From: Gnetum montanum
Taxonomy: Eukaryota; Streptophyta; Gnetopsida; Gnetales; Gnetaceae
Assembly: GCA_015680685.1 (NCBI GenBank)
Contig: MNCI01002932.1
Coordinates: forward strand, 371,967-396,268
Direction: 5' to 3'
DNA length: 24,302 nt
Program-made: the position numbers and the translations under genes
Part shown: positions 1-9,170 of the stretch, in pieces
How positions within the stretch are numbered: the first letter of the stretch is position 1
Layout: each line of letters opens with the position of its first letter
Notes under the pieces: model-generated
Told to the model about the DNA's origin: nothing
Database searches by the model: none
The model's input: only the letters and a program-made list of their open reading frames with translations

Positions 1-25
1 AAGGTTGGTAGCTTCTCTAGATTCA

Positions 26-94
26 GTAAAGAGGAAAAAAAAAGAAGAAAGAGAAGAAAAGAAAAAGAAAAGAAAAGAAGACATAGGAAGTGCC
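26..94 (+). repeat. purine-rich low-complexity tract
   Basis: Almost unbroken A and G, with repeated GAAAA and AAGAAG units, just upstream of the conserved block. The matching position in unit D (about 14880-15000) is A-rich but not purine-pure, so the tract probably expanded in this copy. No coding sense was seen. Confidence 0.7.
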
Positions 95-99
95 ACAAA

Positions 100-545
100 A
101 CAAAAATCACTCCTCCCTTGAACAAAATGTCAAGTGATCATACACTTTGTTGTTTTAGTACTCTCATAGTCACTCATCATGGGATGAAACAATGCGATGT
201 CACTGATCAGAGGAATGGACTTGGTCTTGATCTTGGAACGACAGGTTAATGACACCTTAATCATGCATTCCACGCAGGATTCATTGTGCCCTGGGTCAGT
301 TACCTCATGTCCAAATCTCTACAATCCCTTCTATAGTTCATCTCATCTCACTATTCATGTAATTGTCGCTCATGTCATGTGTAATGTAGAATTCTTACCT
401 CATTCTAGTGATATTTACATGTGTGTGTTTTGTGGAATAAGTGTGGATTACATTTAACCCTTCGAGTGCCCACGGACACTTTTAAGTGTGGTTACACAAG
501 GGCATTAAAGGTTGGAACCTACTTTGGGGAGGACCCACTTGCATA
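100..545 (+). other. conserved internal block, copy 1 (of element A)
   Basis: This stretch aligns by eye over its whole length with 15000-15440. Shared landmarks include CCTCCCTTG near the start, GTCTCATAGT-like and GGACTTGGT motifs, CATCTCATCTCA, ATGTGTGTTTTG, and a closing CTTTGGGGAGGACCCACTT that is identical in both. In the last third both copies also read alike in one frame, ending with the residues YFGEDPLA here and FFGEDPLV in the other. It may therefore be a decayed coding exon between pol and the extra ORF, or a conserved untranslated segment. I do not recognise the family. Confidence 0.6.
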
Positions 546-1296
546 ATTTTTGTAATTTGCACTCATAACCCATCTACCACATACCATTTATTACCCTTAG
601 CATATTGCCAATGATTTTCTTTCCCATATTACTATCCCTCCGATTCAACGTGCCTATGAACCATCGTATAGCCTTTTTCTCTACTATCCGAGGTCCTTAT
701 TGATAAATTCCACACCATCATAATTTTCATGCCTTCAGAACTAGTTGAATTACCCTGGAACCCTTTAACAATCATCCAAATGTCCTTAATTTACATCATT
801 TAATTTCAAGAAATATTAAAAATTCAGTACATTCTCTAAGTGCCCTAACTTCGATGAAAATATATATACATGAACCCCCTATGCTAATCAACATCATTTG
901 TAACTATTCACACAGGGGAAGTTTTTCAAATTCCTCTCTATGACTTGCAATTGTGCATCCCTTACTTTCATATCCATAACTCGCTCGCCGGTACTCCGAT
1001 TTTCATTCCGTTTGAACCTACTTGAATTCGGAGTGTTCAGCTTAGTCGTGGGGGAGGGGCACATGCCGAATAGCGCATAATTTTTTTGAAATTCATCATC
1101 GTCCAAAGGACATATTTAAGGGTAATTAGTTGTAAAATTAAGAATAAAATGTGTCAAAAATAATTTCATCCCCTTAGCTATACTAGAAAATTAAATTTGA
1201 AAACCACCTACGCAAAGAGGACTCAACATTATAATCTTTCGAGGACATGTTCTTCCAATAATTAACATCACACGGAAATAAAGTAAATCTATTAAG
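546..1296 (+). other. non-coding interior of element A
   Basis: I see no gene here. The stretch is AT-rich with scattered stops in all frames. It holds one internal polypurine motif at 1039-1056 (separate entry) and ends at a splice-donor-like GTAAGT. Short open frames on the minus strand (894-1106, 1183-1413) show no family resemblance and are treated as chance. Confidence 0.5.
1039..1056 (+). promoter_or_regulatory. internal polypurine-tract-like motif
   Basis: AGCTTAGTCGTGGGGGAG matches AGTTTAGTTGTGGGGGAG at 14235-14252 in 16 of 18 bases, and both differences are C/T. It resembles the true tract at 2304-2315 but no LTR start follows. It could be a second plus-strand primer, a motif at the end of pol, or the scar of another element. 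Confidence 0.5.
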
Positions 1297-1363
1297 GTAA
1301 GTAGTAAAGTATAACCTAACTTTGGTAACAACCTTACTAATGATTGGCCCCGTGTGATTGCAG
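1297..1363 (+). other. candidate intron before the extra ORF
   Basis: A consensus donor (AAG|GTAAGT) at 1297 and an acceptor (GTGATTGCAG) ending at 1363 bound 67 bases with a CTAAC branch-like motif near 1316. The acceptor is followed at once by the ATG of the extra ORF. Alternative splicing from a donor further upstream, as for the env-like ORF of some plant gypsy elements, is equally possible. The 67-base length is near the lower limit for plant introns. This is inference from motifs only. Confidence 0.35.
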
Positions 1364-2132
1364 ATGGCCCCAAAATGTAGATAACAAGAAGGTCCTACCC
1401 AAGGTACGATCAAACAACCTAGGAGAGGTGAAGGATAAGTTCCTACCGAACAACATGCAGATCAAGAGGAACAATCATTTAGTATCCACCAAGAAGACCC
1501 TGTTATTGTACAATCAAAGCAGGTGGAATTAGGAGCTGCTGCAGCATCTGAATAGGGACGATATCTCACATTGCCCCAGGATTGTGTTCAGACCATCCAT
1601 GAAAGGTCCATATTCACTGTAGTGATCATGGAATTAAAATTTTTCCCTTTTGCATAATTTGCTCCAGAGGCCGTTAGGGATCACCTCAAAGGGTCCCCAT
1701 TATGGCCTACCCTCTTTGAAAGTGGTGCCTAGTACTTAGGGAAAACGTACCAATTTTGGCACAATAAAGAAGAAGGTACCACGGTTAACAATTGTGGTGT
1801 GACTGTTGATTTCTCTATTCAAGCCATTTTGAAAGTATTAAACCTTCCAAATATAGGGCCAAAGGTTACTCAGAACCAGTTGGATACTTTCAGAACTGAG
1901 CAACTTAATAAACTGTTGACAGAGAATAAAAGGGTGGTGGAAGAAAAAAGAGAAGGCTGACTGGGATGCTTCTATGGCACAAGTGCAAAATTACATGCAT
2001 GGCAAGACACTCAAGGCCTTACAAGAGGAGAAAATCTAGGCCATACTTCAATGCCATCAAATCCCAAGACCTGGAGCACAAGAAAAGGGAAAGACACCCA
2101 TGGAGGAGCCACCTCCACTAGGAACTACATGA
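1364..2132 (+). pseudogene. extra ORF of element A, coiled-coil-like, degenerate
   Basis: This reading frame sits between the conserved block and the 3' LTR, on the same strand as the element. It starts with MAPK directly after an acceptor-like CAG and runs about 255 codons. It is broken by several nonsense codons (TAA and TAG) and one single-base shift near 1950, before WDASMAQVQNY. It ends at a TGA after EEPPPLGTT. The N-terminal part is Q/E-rich, the middle is ordinary globular-looking sequence (IFTVVIMELKFFP, FSIQAILKVLNLP), and the C-terminal part is charged and heptad-like (LDTFRTEQLNKLL). The C-terminal half matches the minus-strand ORF at 3806-5960, including QL..FRT, WDAS, LQEE, KGK..M.EP.PL and the TGA position. 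I do not recognise a family; a role analogous to env-like or other accessory ORFs is inferred from position alone. Confidence 0.6.
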
Positions 2133-2303
2133 GTTCCATCCAATTTCGTAATCATAGGATTTTCTTTTATGTTGTGTCTCAATTTTGTTCTAGCTTCACA
2201 CTGTGGCCTGAATCCATTCTAGTCAGTCAATAATCCCATACCTATCCACTGTGTAATCAATGGAGTTTGTTCTCACTTTAACTCGAGGACAAGTTTTCAT
2301 TCA

Positions 2304-2315
2304 ATTGTGGGGGAA
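2304..2315 (+). promoter_or_regulatory. polypurine tract of element A
   Basis: ATTGTGGGGGAA directly abuts the LTR start TGATGAGTC. This is the expected plus-strand primer position for an LTR retrotransposon and marks the following LTR as a 3' LTR. Confidence 0.85.
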
Positions 2316-2325
2316 TGATGAGTCA

Positions 2326-2451
2326 TGGTCTATTAGGCCCAGTTATTAGAGCCCAGTTATTGGAGCCCTGATACAAGATATGGTCTATCAGGCCCAGTTA
2401 TCGGAGCCATCATATCGCATCCACAATATCACGTCTGCCCCCGTGATATTG
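2326..2451 (+). repeat. U3 repeats and hairpin of LTR A
   Basis: A GGTCTATTAGGCCCAGTTAT unit recurs at 2391 as GGTCTATCAGGCCCAGTTAT, and CCCAGTTAT followed by a GAGCC-like end occurs three times. Then a perfect 10-base inverted repeat, CAATATCACG (2424-2433) and CGTGATATTG (2442-2451), encloses 8 bases. Such U3 repeats upstream of TATA are likely transcription-factor sites. Confidence 0.75.
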
Positions 2452-2482
2452 CTTACATGATATCGCAACCCGCCGTAATGTC

Positions 2483-2488
2483 TATAAA
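2483..2488 (+). promoter_or_regulatory. TATA box of LTR A
   Basis: TCTATAAATG lies 167 bases into the LTR, matching the TATA positions of the other LTRs. Confidence 0.75.
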
Positions 2489-2670
2489 TGAAAGGTGGCA
2501 CACTTGGTTTTGGGAGTTAGTTCTTAGTCTTTAGCATTTCTTTTAACTATTTAGTTTTAAGTAGTTCTTCTCTCAACCCTTCTCTCCCATTGCATGCCCG
2601 CAGTGTGGTGATTGTAATTATACAACATCCTTATTCGAGTGTGACATACTTCGACATGCACATGACCAAA

Positions 2671-2676
2671 AATAAA
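2671..2676 (+). promoter_or_regulatory. polyadenylation signal of LTR A
   Basis: AATAAAGATCAAGATTACTT, 188 bases after TATA; the same context recurs in the other LTRs and so marks the R region. Confidence 0.7.
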
Positions 2677-3210
2677 GATCAAGATTACTTCATCATTGCA
2701 GCATTTACTTAGCTTATTTATTTATTATTTGCTGGTTTCCTAGTTAATATCTCTCTACCCTTATCTCTTAGAAATGCAGAATGAGTACGACTTGATCACG
2801 AGCATTTAAGTGTGACTACTTGGCAACCCAGTAGCGTACCTAGGATCTATGATTGGTAATCTCAATGGTAGTCATGCACAAGGTCCAAGATGTGTATGGA
2901 TGATTAAGGAATGGATGCTTATCGAACTTAGGCTGATTTAGATTCTCTCACCTTTCCTCTCTTAGCTTAGTTAATATTACCTTCCATTATACCTAGGAGT
3001 AGCATTAGCATAGGAACACATCATACACCTCACTCTGGACTAAACCATACGTGACAAAGCTAATACTAGTCTAGGTGGGAAGATAGCGAACTGTGACCTA
3101 AGAATAACAGTTTAGATACCACAACTAGCCCATCTACAGAGTTCAACTGGATTGTGCATGAAATGCTCGTATTCATATGGTTGAGTGTAGGGCTACCTTG
3201 CCACTCATCA

Positions 3211-3590
3211 GAAATGTAAAGGATGAAGCTAGGAAAACAGAAAAAATTATGCTAAGTCAACAAATTGAAAACTAAAGGAATGTGAAAATGATGGAAAGCA
3301 ATCTCGATCTTTATTACCATCATGAATTATGTCCAAGTACAATTTACTCAAATAAAGACATTGGACAATTGCCAAACATCACACTATGTGAATTCACTTT
3401 ATCGCTAAGTCTATGAAAACAAACTACAAGAATCTAGCTAAGGGTGGAATGAAAAACTATTAGATTGTATATCCAAGTGTCATTATTTATAAGGTTGCAC
3501 ACATCCCAAGACACTGCATCAACAATGATGTAGCATGGACCATGACATCATTGCTACAATATCATATCACAATAAAAATTAACTTTATCA
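3211..3590 (-). repeat. LTR of element E, truncated
   Basis: On the minus strand the LTR begins at 3590 with TGATAAAGTTAATTTTT, close to the LTR D start TGATAAATCAATTTTTTTT. It has a TATA box (TATAAATAATG, plus positions 3486-3491) and AATAAAGATCGAGATTGC (plus 3310-3315) 176 bases later, as in the other LTRs. Only U3, R and the first part of U5 remain. The missing U5 should lie on the far side of element A, before the window. Confidence 0.8.
3523..3553. repeat. 31-bp imperfect palindrome in U3 of LTR E
   Basis: CAATGATGT (3523-3531) and ACATCATTG (3545-3553) are exact inverted copies around CATGG-A-CCATG, giving a nearly complete palindrome just upstream of the element's TATA box. It occupies the same relative place as the hairpin of LTR A. 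Confidence 0.65.
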
Positions 3591-3602
3591 TACTCCCATG
3601 AT
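3591..3602 (-). promoter_or_regulatory. polypurine tract of element E
   Basis: On the minus strand AATCATGGGAGTA abuts the LTR start, and the sequence leading to it (ACTTGAATACGAGTCTCCAG) parallels ACTCGAGGACAAGTTTTCAT before the tract of element A. It is decayed compared with A. Confidence 0.55.
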
Positions 3603-3805
3603 TGACTGGAGACTCGTATTCAAGTAAAAATAAAATGGGGATAGAGTTCCTTACAAAATTGGGAGGTAAATTTGATTCTACATGACTTATTAACTATTTA
3701 CATGACTTAGAATGTTGCAGTGGTGTCTTTACAAAATATGACATGGTTACATGATAAGATGAAAGAAAATGAAATAAAACAAAACTTGGAGTAGCTGGAT
3801 GTAGC

Positions 3806-5960
3806 TCATGTTCTTAGTGGTGATGGCTCTACCATTAGCCACTTCCCTTTGTCATCAGGCTTTTTGAGCTAGTATCTATTAAAGAGTGCCTAAAGCTTTT
3901 TTTTCTCTACCCTTGTGTCATGTATTGACGCTACTTGTTCTGTGGTGTTTGATGTAGCAAGTAAATTCCATGGGCATGGAATTTGGTTGGCCTTCACGTA
4001 CCATGTTGCAAACTATTTCATCTCTTCCTCAAAAGCCCTAGTCATCTTTCTTAGCTCTTGATAGTCTAACATTCGACATGCCAAGTTAGCTACTAAATCC
4101 TTCTAGCCTTGGTAGCTAGCTTTGACAATCTTGAGTTCAAAGTTTGTCACATGTAATTTCTATAGGGTGTCTTTCCTATTAGCAAATTCTTTCTCATACA
4201 TTGTGTAGACCATCACTACTTACTGCTCTAACTCGTTTCTGGGCCTACTTGCTATTAACATGGCTAGATTAACATATTGAAGGTTTGCTAATCCTATGAA
4301 TTATGTTAAATCTTCAATCTGCAAGTCTTTATTCTTCATCTTAGCCTGGTGGACATGAGCAAGGCTATTCAGAATTGGTTGCCAATATGGATTTTGCATG
4401 AAGATGGAACTAATTTTAGCCTTTGCCATTTATACCTCTTTCTCATTTATTTGTTTGTACATGCCCACTTGATCCCTGAAATGCTCTTTGATTCATTCAT
4501 GTTTCTTGGCCTCATTCTGCCATGTAGTAATTTTAATTATAGTTTTCTGGTGAATGGCGCAGACCTCCTCCATTAATAAGGTTCTATTTTCATAGGTTAA
4601 GCTACTCATATATTGGTTGACATGGACCAATTGTTCTTAGAATTTTTAGATTCTCTCCTCACGTACATTCTTTTGTTTATCTATATTTGTCAACTAAGCA
4701 TTATCAATAGCTAATTGCTTGTTTTCTTCCTGTAAAGTTATGAGAGCTTTAACATGTGCATATGTTTGTGCTTCAACAATAGATGCATCCCACACTACAT
4801 TCTCCTTCTCTTTTTCCATTTCCATATTATGGTTAATCAGTCATCTCATGTGGTCAGTTCTAAATTGCTCAAGTTGGTCTGGCACTATGAATTGTGTTGG
4901 ATCTATTCTTTTAGCTCTCATGGTAGCTAGCTCTTCTTGCAATCTTTGCACTTCATTCTCTCATGCTCAGCCCTAGTTTCAACCATGACCAACTTTCCTT
5001 TTATGATGATCAAATTAGATTGAACTACAATTGTATAACTAAGGATATAAAAAAGATTTTGCATCACTTGTCATGTCTATAGTAATCTGTCCAATATGTC
5101 TTCATGCTCTACAAGAATCATGGAGGTACTAGCAAGCATTTGAGCATCTCTTACTCCAGAAATATCAACCAATGGTACAACCAAAACATTAAATGATTCT
5201 TTGATGTGATATATTATAACTATTACCCTACATGCTTGTCCAACCTCCTTTGACCTCAGTTATGCCTATTCACTCCTCCCCTATAGGGCCATCAAGGAAC
5301 TCACAACCCTACCTCCTCCCCTAGGTGACCTAGATCTAGATGCATTGGTCCAATGGCTATCCTAGAACTATTGCTGATGGCAGACAAGGAAAATCATCAG
5401 ATGGACCATCACTAGGACCTTTGTCCCATGCCACCAAACAGCTAGGATAAGCCCTGCATGTCTTACACGTTATCGTCTTTGTAGGGAAAATAGGAGAAAA
5501 CACATAATTTTGATCTATAATCCCCCTCTAAGTTAGTTCATAAAGGTGAAGTGCACTCCCAACAACTTTGACACAATGTCAGGTTGCATAAGAAATGTGT
5601 CAACTAGGGTTGTCACCTTTTGCCATAACGATGGCAATGCCATTCAGGGGACATGACCACTAGTCATTTTTGGTGTTGCACCATGGAAGAATTGATGTGC
5701 ATACTCGTAGCTATGTAGCACTAATTGGAACACCACCATATCCATTAGGATGATTAGCACCTCAACCACAGCCCCCTTTGTCAACATGATCTTCCTTCCC
5801 TAAAAAGTTGTTTCCTTCCCAACCCACCACTTGAAGAAAGTATCATCCACCAAATTTGGCACTATGTCAATCCAGGATAGCAAGTTTTCCCACCTAGCTC
5901 ATTGTACCAGCACTCACAACTCTCTATCAAATATAAACTCTACAATCATTTACTATTGAT
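3806..5960 (-). pseudogene. long extra ORF of element E, coiled-coil-like
   Basis: On the minus strand a degenerate frame of roughly 700 codons runs from about 5960 to a TGA at 3806-3808. It carries many nonsense codons and a few frame changes (for example near 4960). In order it shows a globular-looking N-terminal part (DDTFFKWWVGKE near 5840), a basic SRSRSPRGGGR stretch (near 5320), then long heptad-like stretches: EVQRLQEELATMRAK near 4930, TLQEENKQL near 4720 and FEEEMK near 4030. It ends with KWLMVEPSPLRT. The middle and the end match the extra ORF of element A (QL..FRTDH, WDAS, LQEE, EP.PL.T, same TGA), but about 250 residues of coiled coil are present only here. I do not recognise the family. 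The N-terminal boundary is uncertain because LINE sequence abuts it. Confidence 0.55.
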
Positions 5961-6149
5961 AGCATAGGACCCCCATACTGTGTGTTGCCTCTTTCCACAG
6001 CTTCAGCTCATGAGTGGTAACAACTAATGACTATGGCAATTACTGCCCCCTAAAAATCAAGTGATTATGATGCTTCAAAGCTACCCACAACATCGTTGCT
6101 TCCTTTTCATCTCGATTCAATCTCACATGAGATCTTAGCCTTGTAGCTT

Positions 6150-6325
6150 GCCAGATGTTGAGCATGTATAAGCATTGGGAAATAAAATGATGAGTTGATT
6201 CTGTACTCTGCATGTAGAGGGAGCATCAAGGGTCAATATCCATGCCTCTCTCTCATAGGAGCCCTCTTGTTGGTAGCATCTTGTTAGCCATCAACTAGAG
6301 GAAAACCTTGACTTTCTCAGGTAGC
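6150..6325 (-). pseudogene. LINE zinc-binding RT tail (zf-RVT)
   Basis: Minus-strand translation gives KVKVFLWLMANKMLPTRG, then a Cys-rich segment with THHFISQC and LNIWQ. This is the layout of the plant zf-RVT domain (FLW...TR..L...C..C...E..HHF..C...IW) found at the C-terminus of LINE reverse transcriptases. One expected Cys reads as Tyr and three positions are stop codons, so it is dead. About 100 further bases downstream still look coding before the border with element E. Confidence 0.7.
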
Positions 6326-6579
6326 TAGCCTTACCATATAGTATTCCACCTAGGGCTCAACAGAAAGTCATGCCAAATAACCTCCTTCAAGGCCATGCCC
6401 AGTAGACTAGAGATCCTCATCTGAGGAGCATGTTGGCACAACACTCTCTAGAACTATGATCCTCTTGAGCTAGCCTCCTAGAACTGATATTTCCCTTGAA
6501 TGATGTTGACCCATTGTGTAGGTCGTCCCTCCAACACCAGTAATTCATTAACAAGCCTCTGCCAAATCTCCTCCCAATA

Positions 6580-6730
6580 GTGATGCACTATATTAGTGAT
6601 TTACTCCTCATTCACCAACGTGACCCCATCCTGAACAAGCCTGATTTTGTACTTCTCCTACCTTGCCCTTTTACTAATGCAAAGAATGATTTGGTATTTT
6701 TATCCCCCTCCCTAAGCCATGTGATTTTGC
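6580..6730 (-). pseudogene. LINE linker between endonuclease and RT
   Basis: The minus strand reads ITWLREGDKNTKSF, matching the conserved WL+EGD+NTKFFH motif that sits between endonuclease and RT in plant LINEs. The frame then stops and the RT core that should follow is missing. Confidence 0.65.
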
Positions 6731-7169
6731 CATGCTACCACCAGTATACCTCCTCCTCTAGAGAGAGGTCATGCAATTCCTACAACAATGTTTGTTCCTC
6801 TTCATGTAGATATTCATCCTATTCTTGCCTTAACTGCAGAGTAGTGAGCCAGTGTAGTAACTGGGAGTAGAAGGTCCTAAACTTGTATTTATCTGTGGCA
6901 AATCTATTCTTGATTTGGCCCTTAAGAGTGTGTAAGCTGTGCATGAGAAAGTTCCTTGGATCCACCTCTACAAAGTACCCTTGCCATATATTGTGTACAA
7001 GTGGCCTGAGCCATAGTTTAGAAATCCATGTACACTCAAATCTAAAAGGTCAGGGGCCCAAACCATGCACCACTTGTAGGTTACATAATAAGAATCAATG
7101 GTTAAATTCTTGTCACTCTTTCCTCATTACCCAAATGTTATAGTGAAGAACTAACCTAGTACTCACTCA

Positions 7170-7741
7170 TACATAATTGATCTTTGACTAGATGCACTCA
7201 TTCCCTTCTGTCGATTGCTCCAAGTGAAACCATAGCCTTCTATTTTCATATCAACCAAGCTGTGCTGCCGAAGGAACTCCAACAACTCCTTGCTACCTAG
7301 GGGAATATTGTTATCTCCTCCCATCTTTTCCCATGGGTAAAGATGCTAGTTAAAATCTTTAATCAGAATCCAGTGCTCTTTGTCTGGCACCACCAATGCC
7401 AACCTTTGGGATTCCTGTAGCCAAACTTCCTAGTTTTGTGCCCCATATATGTTTATGAGCTAGAGGTCCTCTTGAGCTAGGTGTACTACTTAGCTCTAGT
7501 AGGATTTTTCCATTGGCACTAGCGCTATCTAGGCCAAGATCATAAGATCCCCCACTCTACCACTATAGAAAATTAAGTATGTATTCCAACTATGCCGTCA
7601 CAACCAACCAAACTCCATTTGCTATTATTTCATCTCTTGTCAATAGACTATGTCACAACCCTCACCCTTGATAATTTATTTCAAGGTATTTCTTTTCTAG
7701 GATGTACCTTAGCCCCTACAATTTCAAGAAAGAATCTTCAT
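7170..7741 (-). pseudogene. LINE AP endonuclease domain, degenerate
   Basis: It begins at an ATG (7739-7741) with MKILS*NCRG, the usual N-terminal SWNCRG motif of L1-type endonucleases with TGG changed to TGA. Further on are CDIVY.QEM (expected QETK), LINIYGAQN near 7445, WILIKDFN near 7360 (the GDFN motif with Gly replaced by Lys), a KMGG motif, and FTWSNRQ near 7220. The domain would nick target DNA to prime reverse transcription. Several stops and the changed GDFN make it inactive. The length, about 190 codons, falls short of the usual 220 or so, with the end merging into the linker. Confidence 0.75.
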
Positions 7742-7859
7742 GGGCAACCTAATGGTCAATTTTCAAAATCCATCCTTAGGGTTCACTGAATTCCCAAATC
7801 TATTTCTAGTTGTGTTTTCTTGCTTCTTGGAATGGATGTGTGAGGATAGTCGATCTTAG

Positions 7860-8050
7860 CCCCCCCTCAACGAGGTTTGGATGACCTAGAAAATAAATAG
7901 GACTAGTTCCCTTGACAAGCATCAAATCCAAACATCCTCCATTTCCCATGTGGTTTGCATCCACTTTGCAATGAGGTTGAGGCTGGACCTGATACCTCTA
8001 GAGACGAATTTCCTGATGAGCTTACGTCCCATCCTTTGAACCCCCTCCTT
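7860..8050 (-). pseudogene. possible LINE ORF1 / DUF4283-like fragment
   Basis: The minus strand reads LIRKFVSRGIRS, IAKWMQTTWEMEDVW and then LFIF, which recalls the DUF4283-type segment (K.L..+.+....+..+W...W.......LF.F) of plant LINE ORF1 and related proteins. It lies upstream of the endonuclease as expected. Sequence from 8050 to 8370 is proline- and glycine-rich in several frames and cannot be assigned. The match is weak. Confidence 0.35.
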
Positions 8051-8389
8051 GGGATGGCCTTTCATCTGTAGTTGTATGTGACCCTCCTACCAGTAGTAGG
8101 CCTAAATTCCTTCTACCTTTTGCTTCCACCCCCCTCTAGGAGACCCATCTATCCTTGGGCCATTCCACGGTGTCCTTGGGTCCTCCTACAATGTCCAAAC
8201 CTACCCCTATCAGCCACCCTCCTACATAGGCCCACTCCCCCCAAAGCCAACTATGCCCTCCACACCATCTTGTACACCATCTCCCACTCTAGTGTGGCAT
8301 GCATAATCCCCTCCACAGATGCACCGACAACTGCTCTTGCTCTTACTCCGTCCATTTCAAATCTCCCCTTCAACTAATAGCTCTCACTC

Positions 8390-9170
8390 ATCAATATTAC
8401 CATTACAATAAATAATAGACTTTTGGTAATTAATATAAGATCCAAATAACATGTAGTAATCTTCTACTCTTGCTAACTAAATAATGATATGTTATAGAGA
8501 ATTGTTAATCATAAAAAAAGAATCATCTACAAAGTGCAGGTTAAGAAATTATGTACTTGAATAATCAATTGAAATTTCCTTAATGATATTTCTTTACATA
8601 TTATAATCTAGATTATGTGAAAGAGAGTTTGTAGTAATAATAAAGAGAATGGGAGCTAGAATAAAAAACAAGAAACTAAATCTAAAAATCTGTAGCAACT
8701 TCAGCATTAGCATTAGAGAGCAAGGTATAAATAAGACAAATACAATAATCATCAAATTCTAATTTATAAAGACAAGAAATAATAAAATTCTATTCAATCT
8801 TATCATAAGTTTTATCATAATCTATCTTAATACAAGCAATGTCTTGATTAGTATTAGAAGCCTATTACATCTCCACCTAAGCTACAAAATGTTATATAAG
8901 ATATGTATACATTTAACAAACCAAATTTGCTGGGGTTTGATGATATCTTCTATAACCTTTTAAAGTCATCAAGCCATGCATTTAGCTAAAATTTTATAGG
9001 TGTTGTTAAGAATCAACATTGGTGGAAAAAGTTAGAAGTTATTTAGAATCCCTCATATTTTAATTTAATTAAGGATATAAATAATTTGAAAAATTCAATT
9101 TCATTGATAAAAACCATAGCCAAATCGACATTCCTTGCCAAATAAGAATTTGGATTTGCTGTGTGGATTA
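8390..9170 (-). pseudogene. LINE reverse transcriptase fragment, AT-rich
   Basis: Minus-strand translation across frames shows the RT order: LNNTYKILAKCMA (near 9000), ISPQQIWFVK (near 8935), KIDYDKTYDKIE (near 8815), YTLLSNANAEVATDF and LHFVDDSFF (near 8525; YADD expected), then NYQKSIIYCN (near 8420). It would be the polymerase of a non-LTR retrotransposon. It has many stops and frame changes. It ends abruptly near 8390, next to the other LINE's 5' part, so its C-terminus is missing. Higher AT content than the LINE at 6060-8370 points to a different or older insertion. Confidence 0.65.

Larger units (their letters stand above)
1..3210 (+). mobile_element. Ty3/gypsy LTR retrotransposon A, 3' part
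   Basis: This is the 3' portion of a plus-strand LTR retrotransposon whose gag-pol and 5' LTR lie before the window. Seen here in order are a conserved internal block, a non-coding stretch, a degenerate extra ORF, a polypurine tract directly abutting an LTR, and the LTR itself ending in CTCATCA. The base after the LTR starts unrelated sequence rather than a primer binding site, so this is a 3' LTR. The LTR is of the same superfamily as three others in the window that are followed by tRNA-Asp type primer sites. The element appears to have inserted into an older minus-strand LTR at 3211-3590. Confidence 0.8.
2316..3210 (+). repeat. 3' LTR of element A (895 bp)
   Basis: It starts TGATGAG and ends CTCATCA, a perfect 7-base terminal inverted repeat. 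It contains U3 repeats, a TATA box at 2483, an AATAAA at 2671 and a U5 shared with the LTRs at 10908, 15639 and 18155. A U5 stretch (GGACTAAACCATACGTGACA) matches the LTR at 15639-16566 with one difference. No primer site follows. The next bases, GAAAT, would be the target duplication if the same five precede the off-window 5' LTR. Confidence 0.9.
3211..5960 (-). mobile_element. Ty3/gypsy element E, 3' part, minus strand
   Basis: Read on the minus strand this region gives a long degenerate ORF, a polypurine-like tract and the first 380 bases of an LTR. The order and sequences mirror element A, so E is a diverged relative in the opposite orientation. Its LTR is cut exactly where element A's LTR ends, which suggests A jumped into it. 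On its 5' side the element meets LINE sequence near 5960-6060 and no gag-pol is seen, so either the LINE inserted there or the rest was lost. Confidence 0.65.
6060..8370 (-). mobile_element. L1-type LINE, minus strand, lacking its RT core
   Basis: On the minus strand the pieces appear in the order expected of a plant L1-type LINE: an ORF1-like stretch (about 8050-7860), an AP endonuclease (7741-7170), a linker (6730-6580) and a zinc-binding RT tail (6325-6150). The RT core with its YADD motif, normally several hundred residues between linker and tail, is absent, so there was an internal deletion near 6430-6580. No poly(A) tail or target duplication is evident at either end. Base composition is less AT-rich than the RT fragment next to it, so the two are probably different insertions. 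Confidence 0.7.

Noticed and set aside
1183-1532. Small overlapping open frames on both strands
   Set aside because: The plus frame at 1344-1532 is out of phase with the conserved extra ORF starting at 1364; the minus frames show no family resemblance.
4349-4976. Two plus-strand open frames (75 and 85 residues)
   Set aside because: They are antisense shadows of the coiled-coil ORF of element E, whose minus-strand reading matches the ORF of element A.
8072-8377. 101-residue plus-strand open frame, Pro/Leu/Thr-rich
   Set aside because: It is antisense to the 5' part of the minus-strand LINE and has no recognisable domain; composition follows from the GC-rich LINE stretch.
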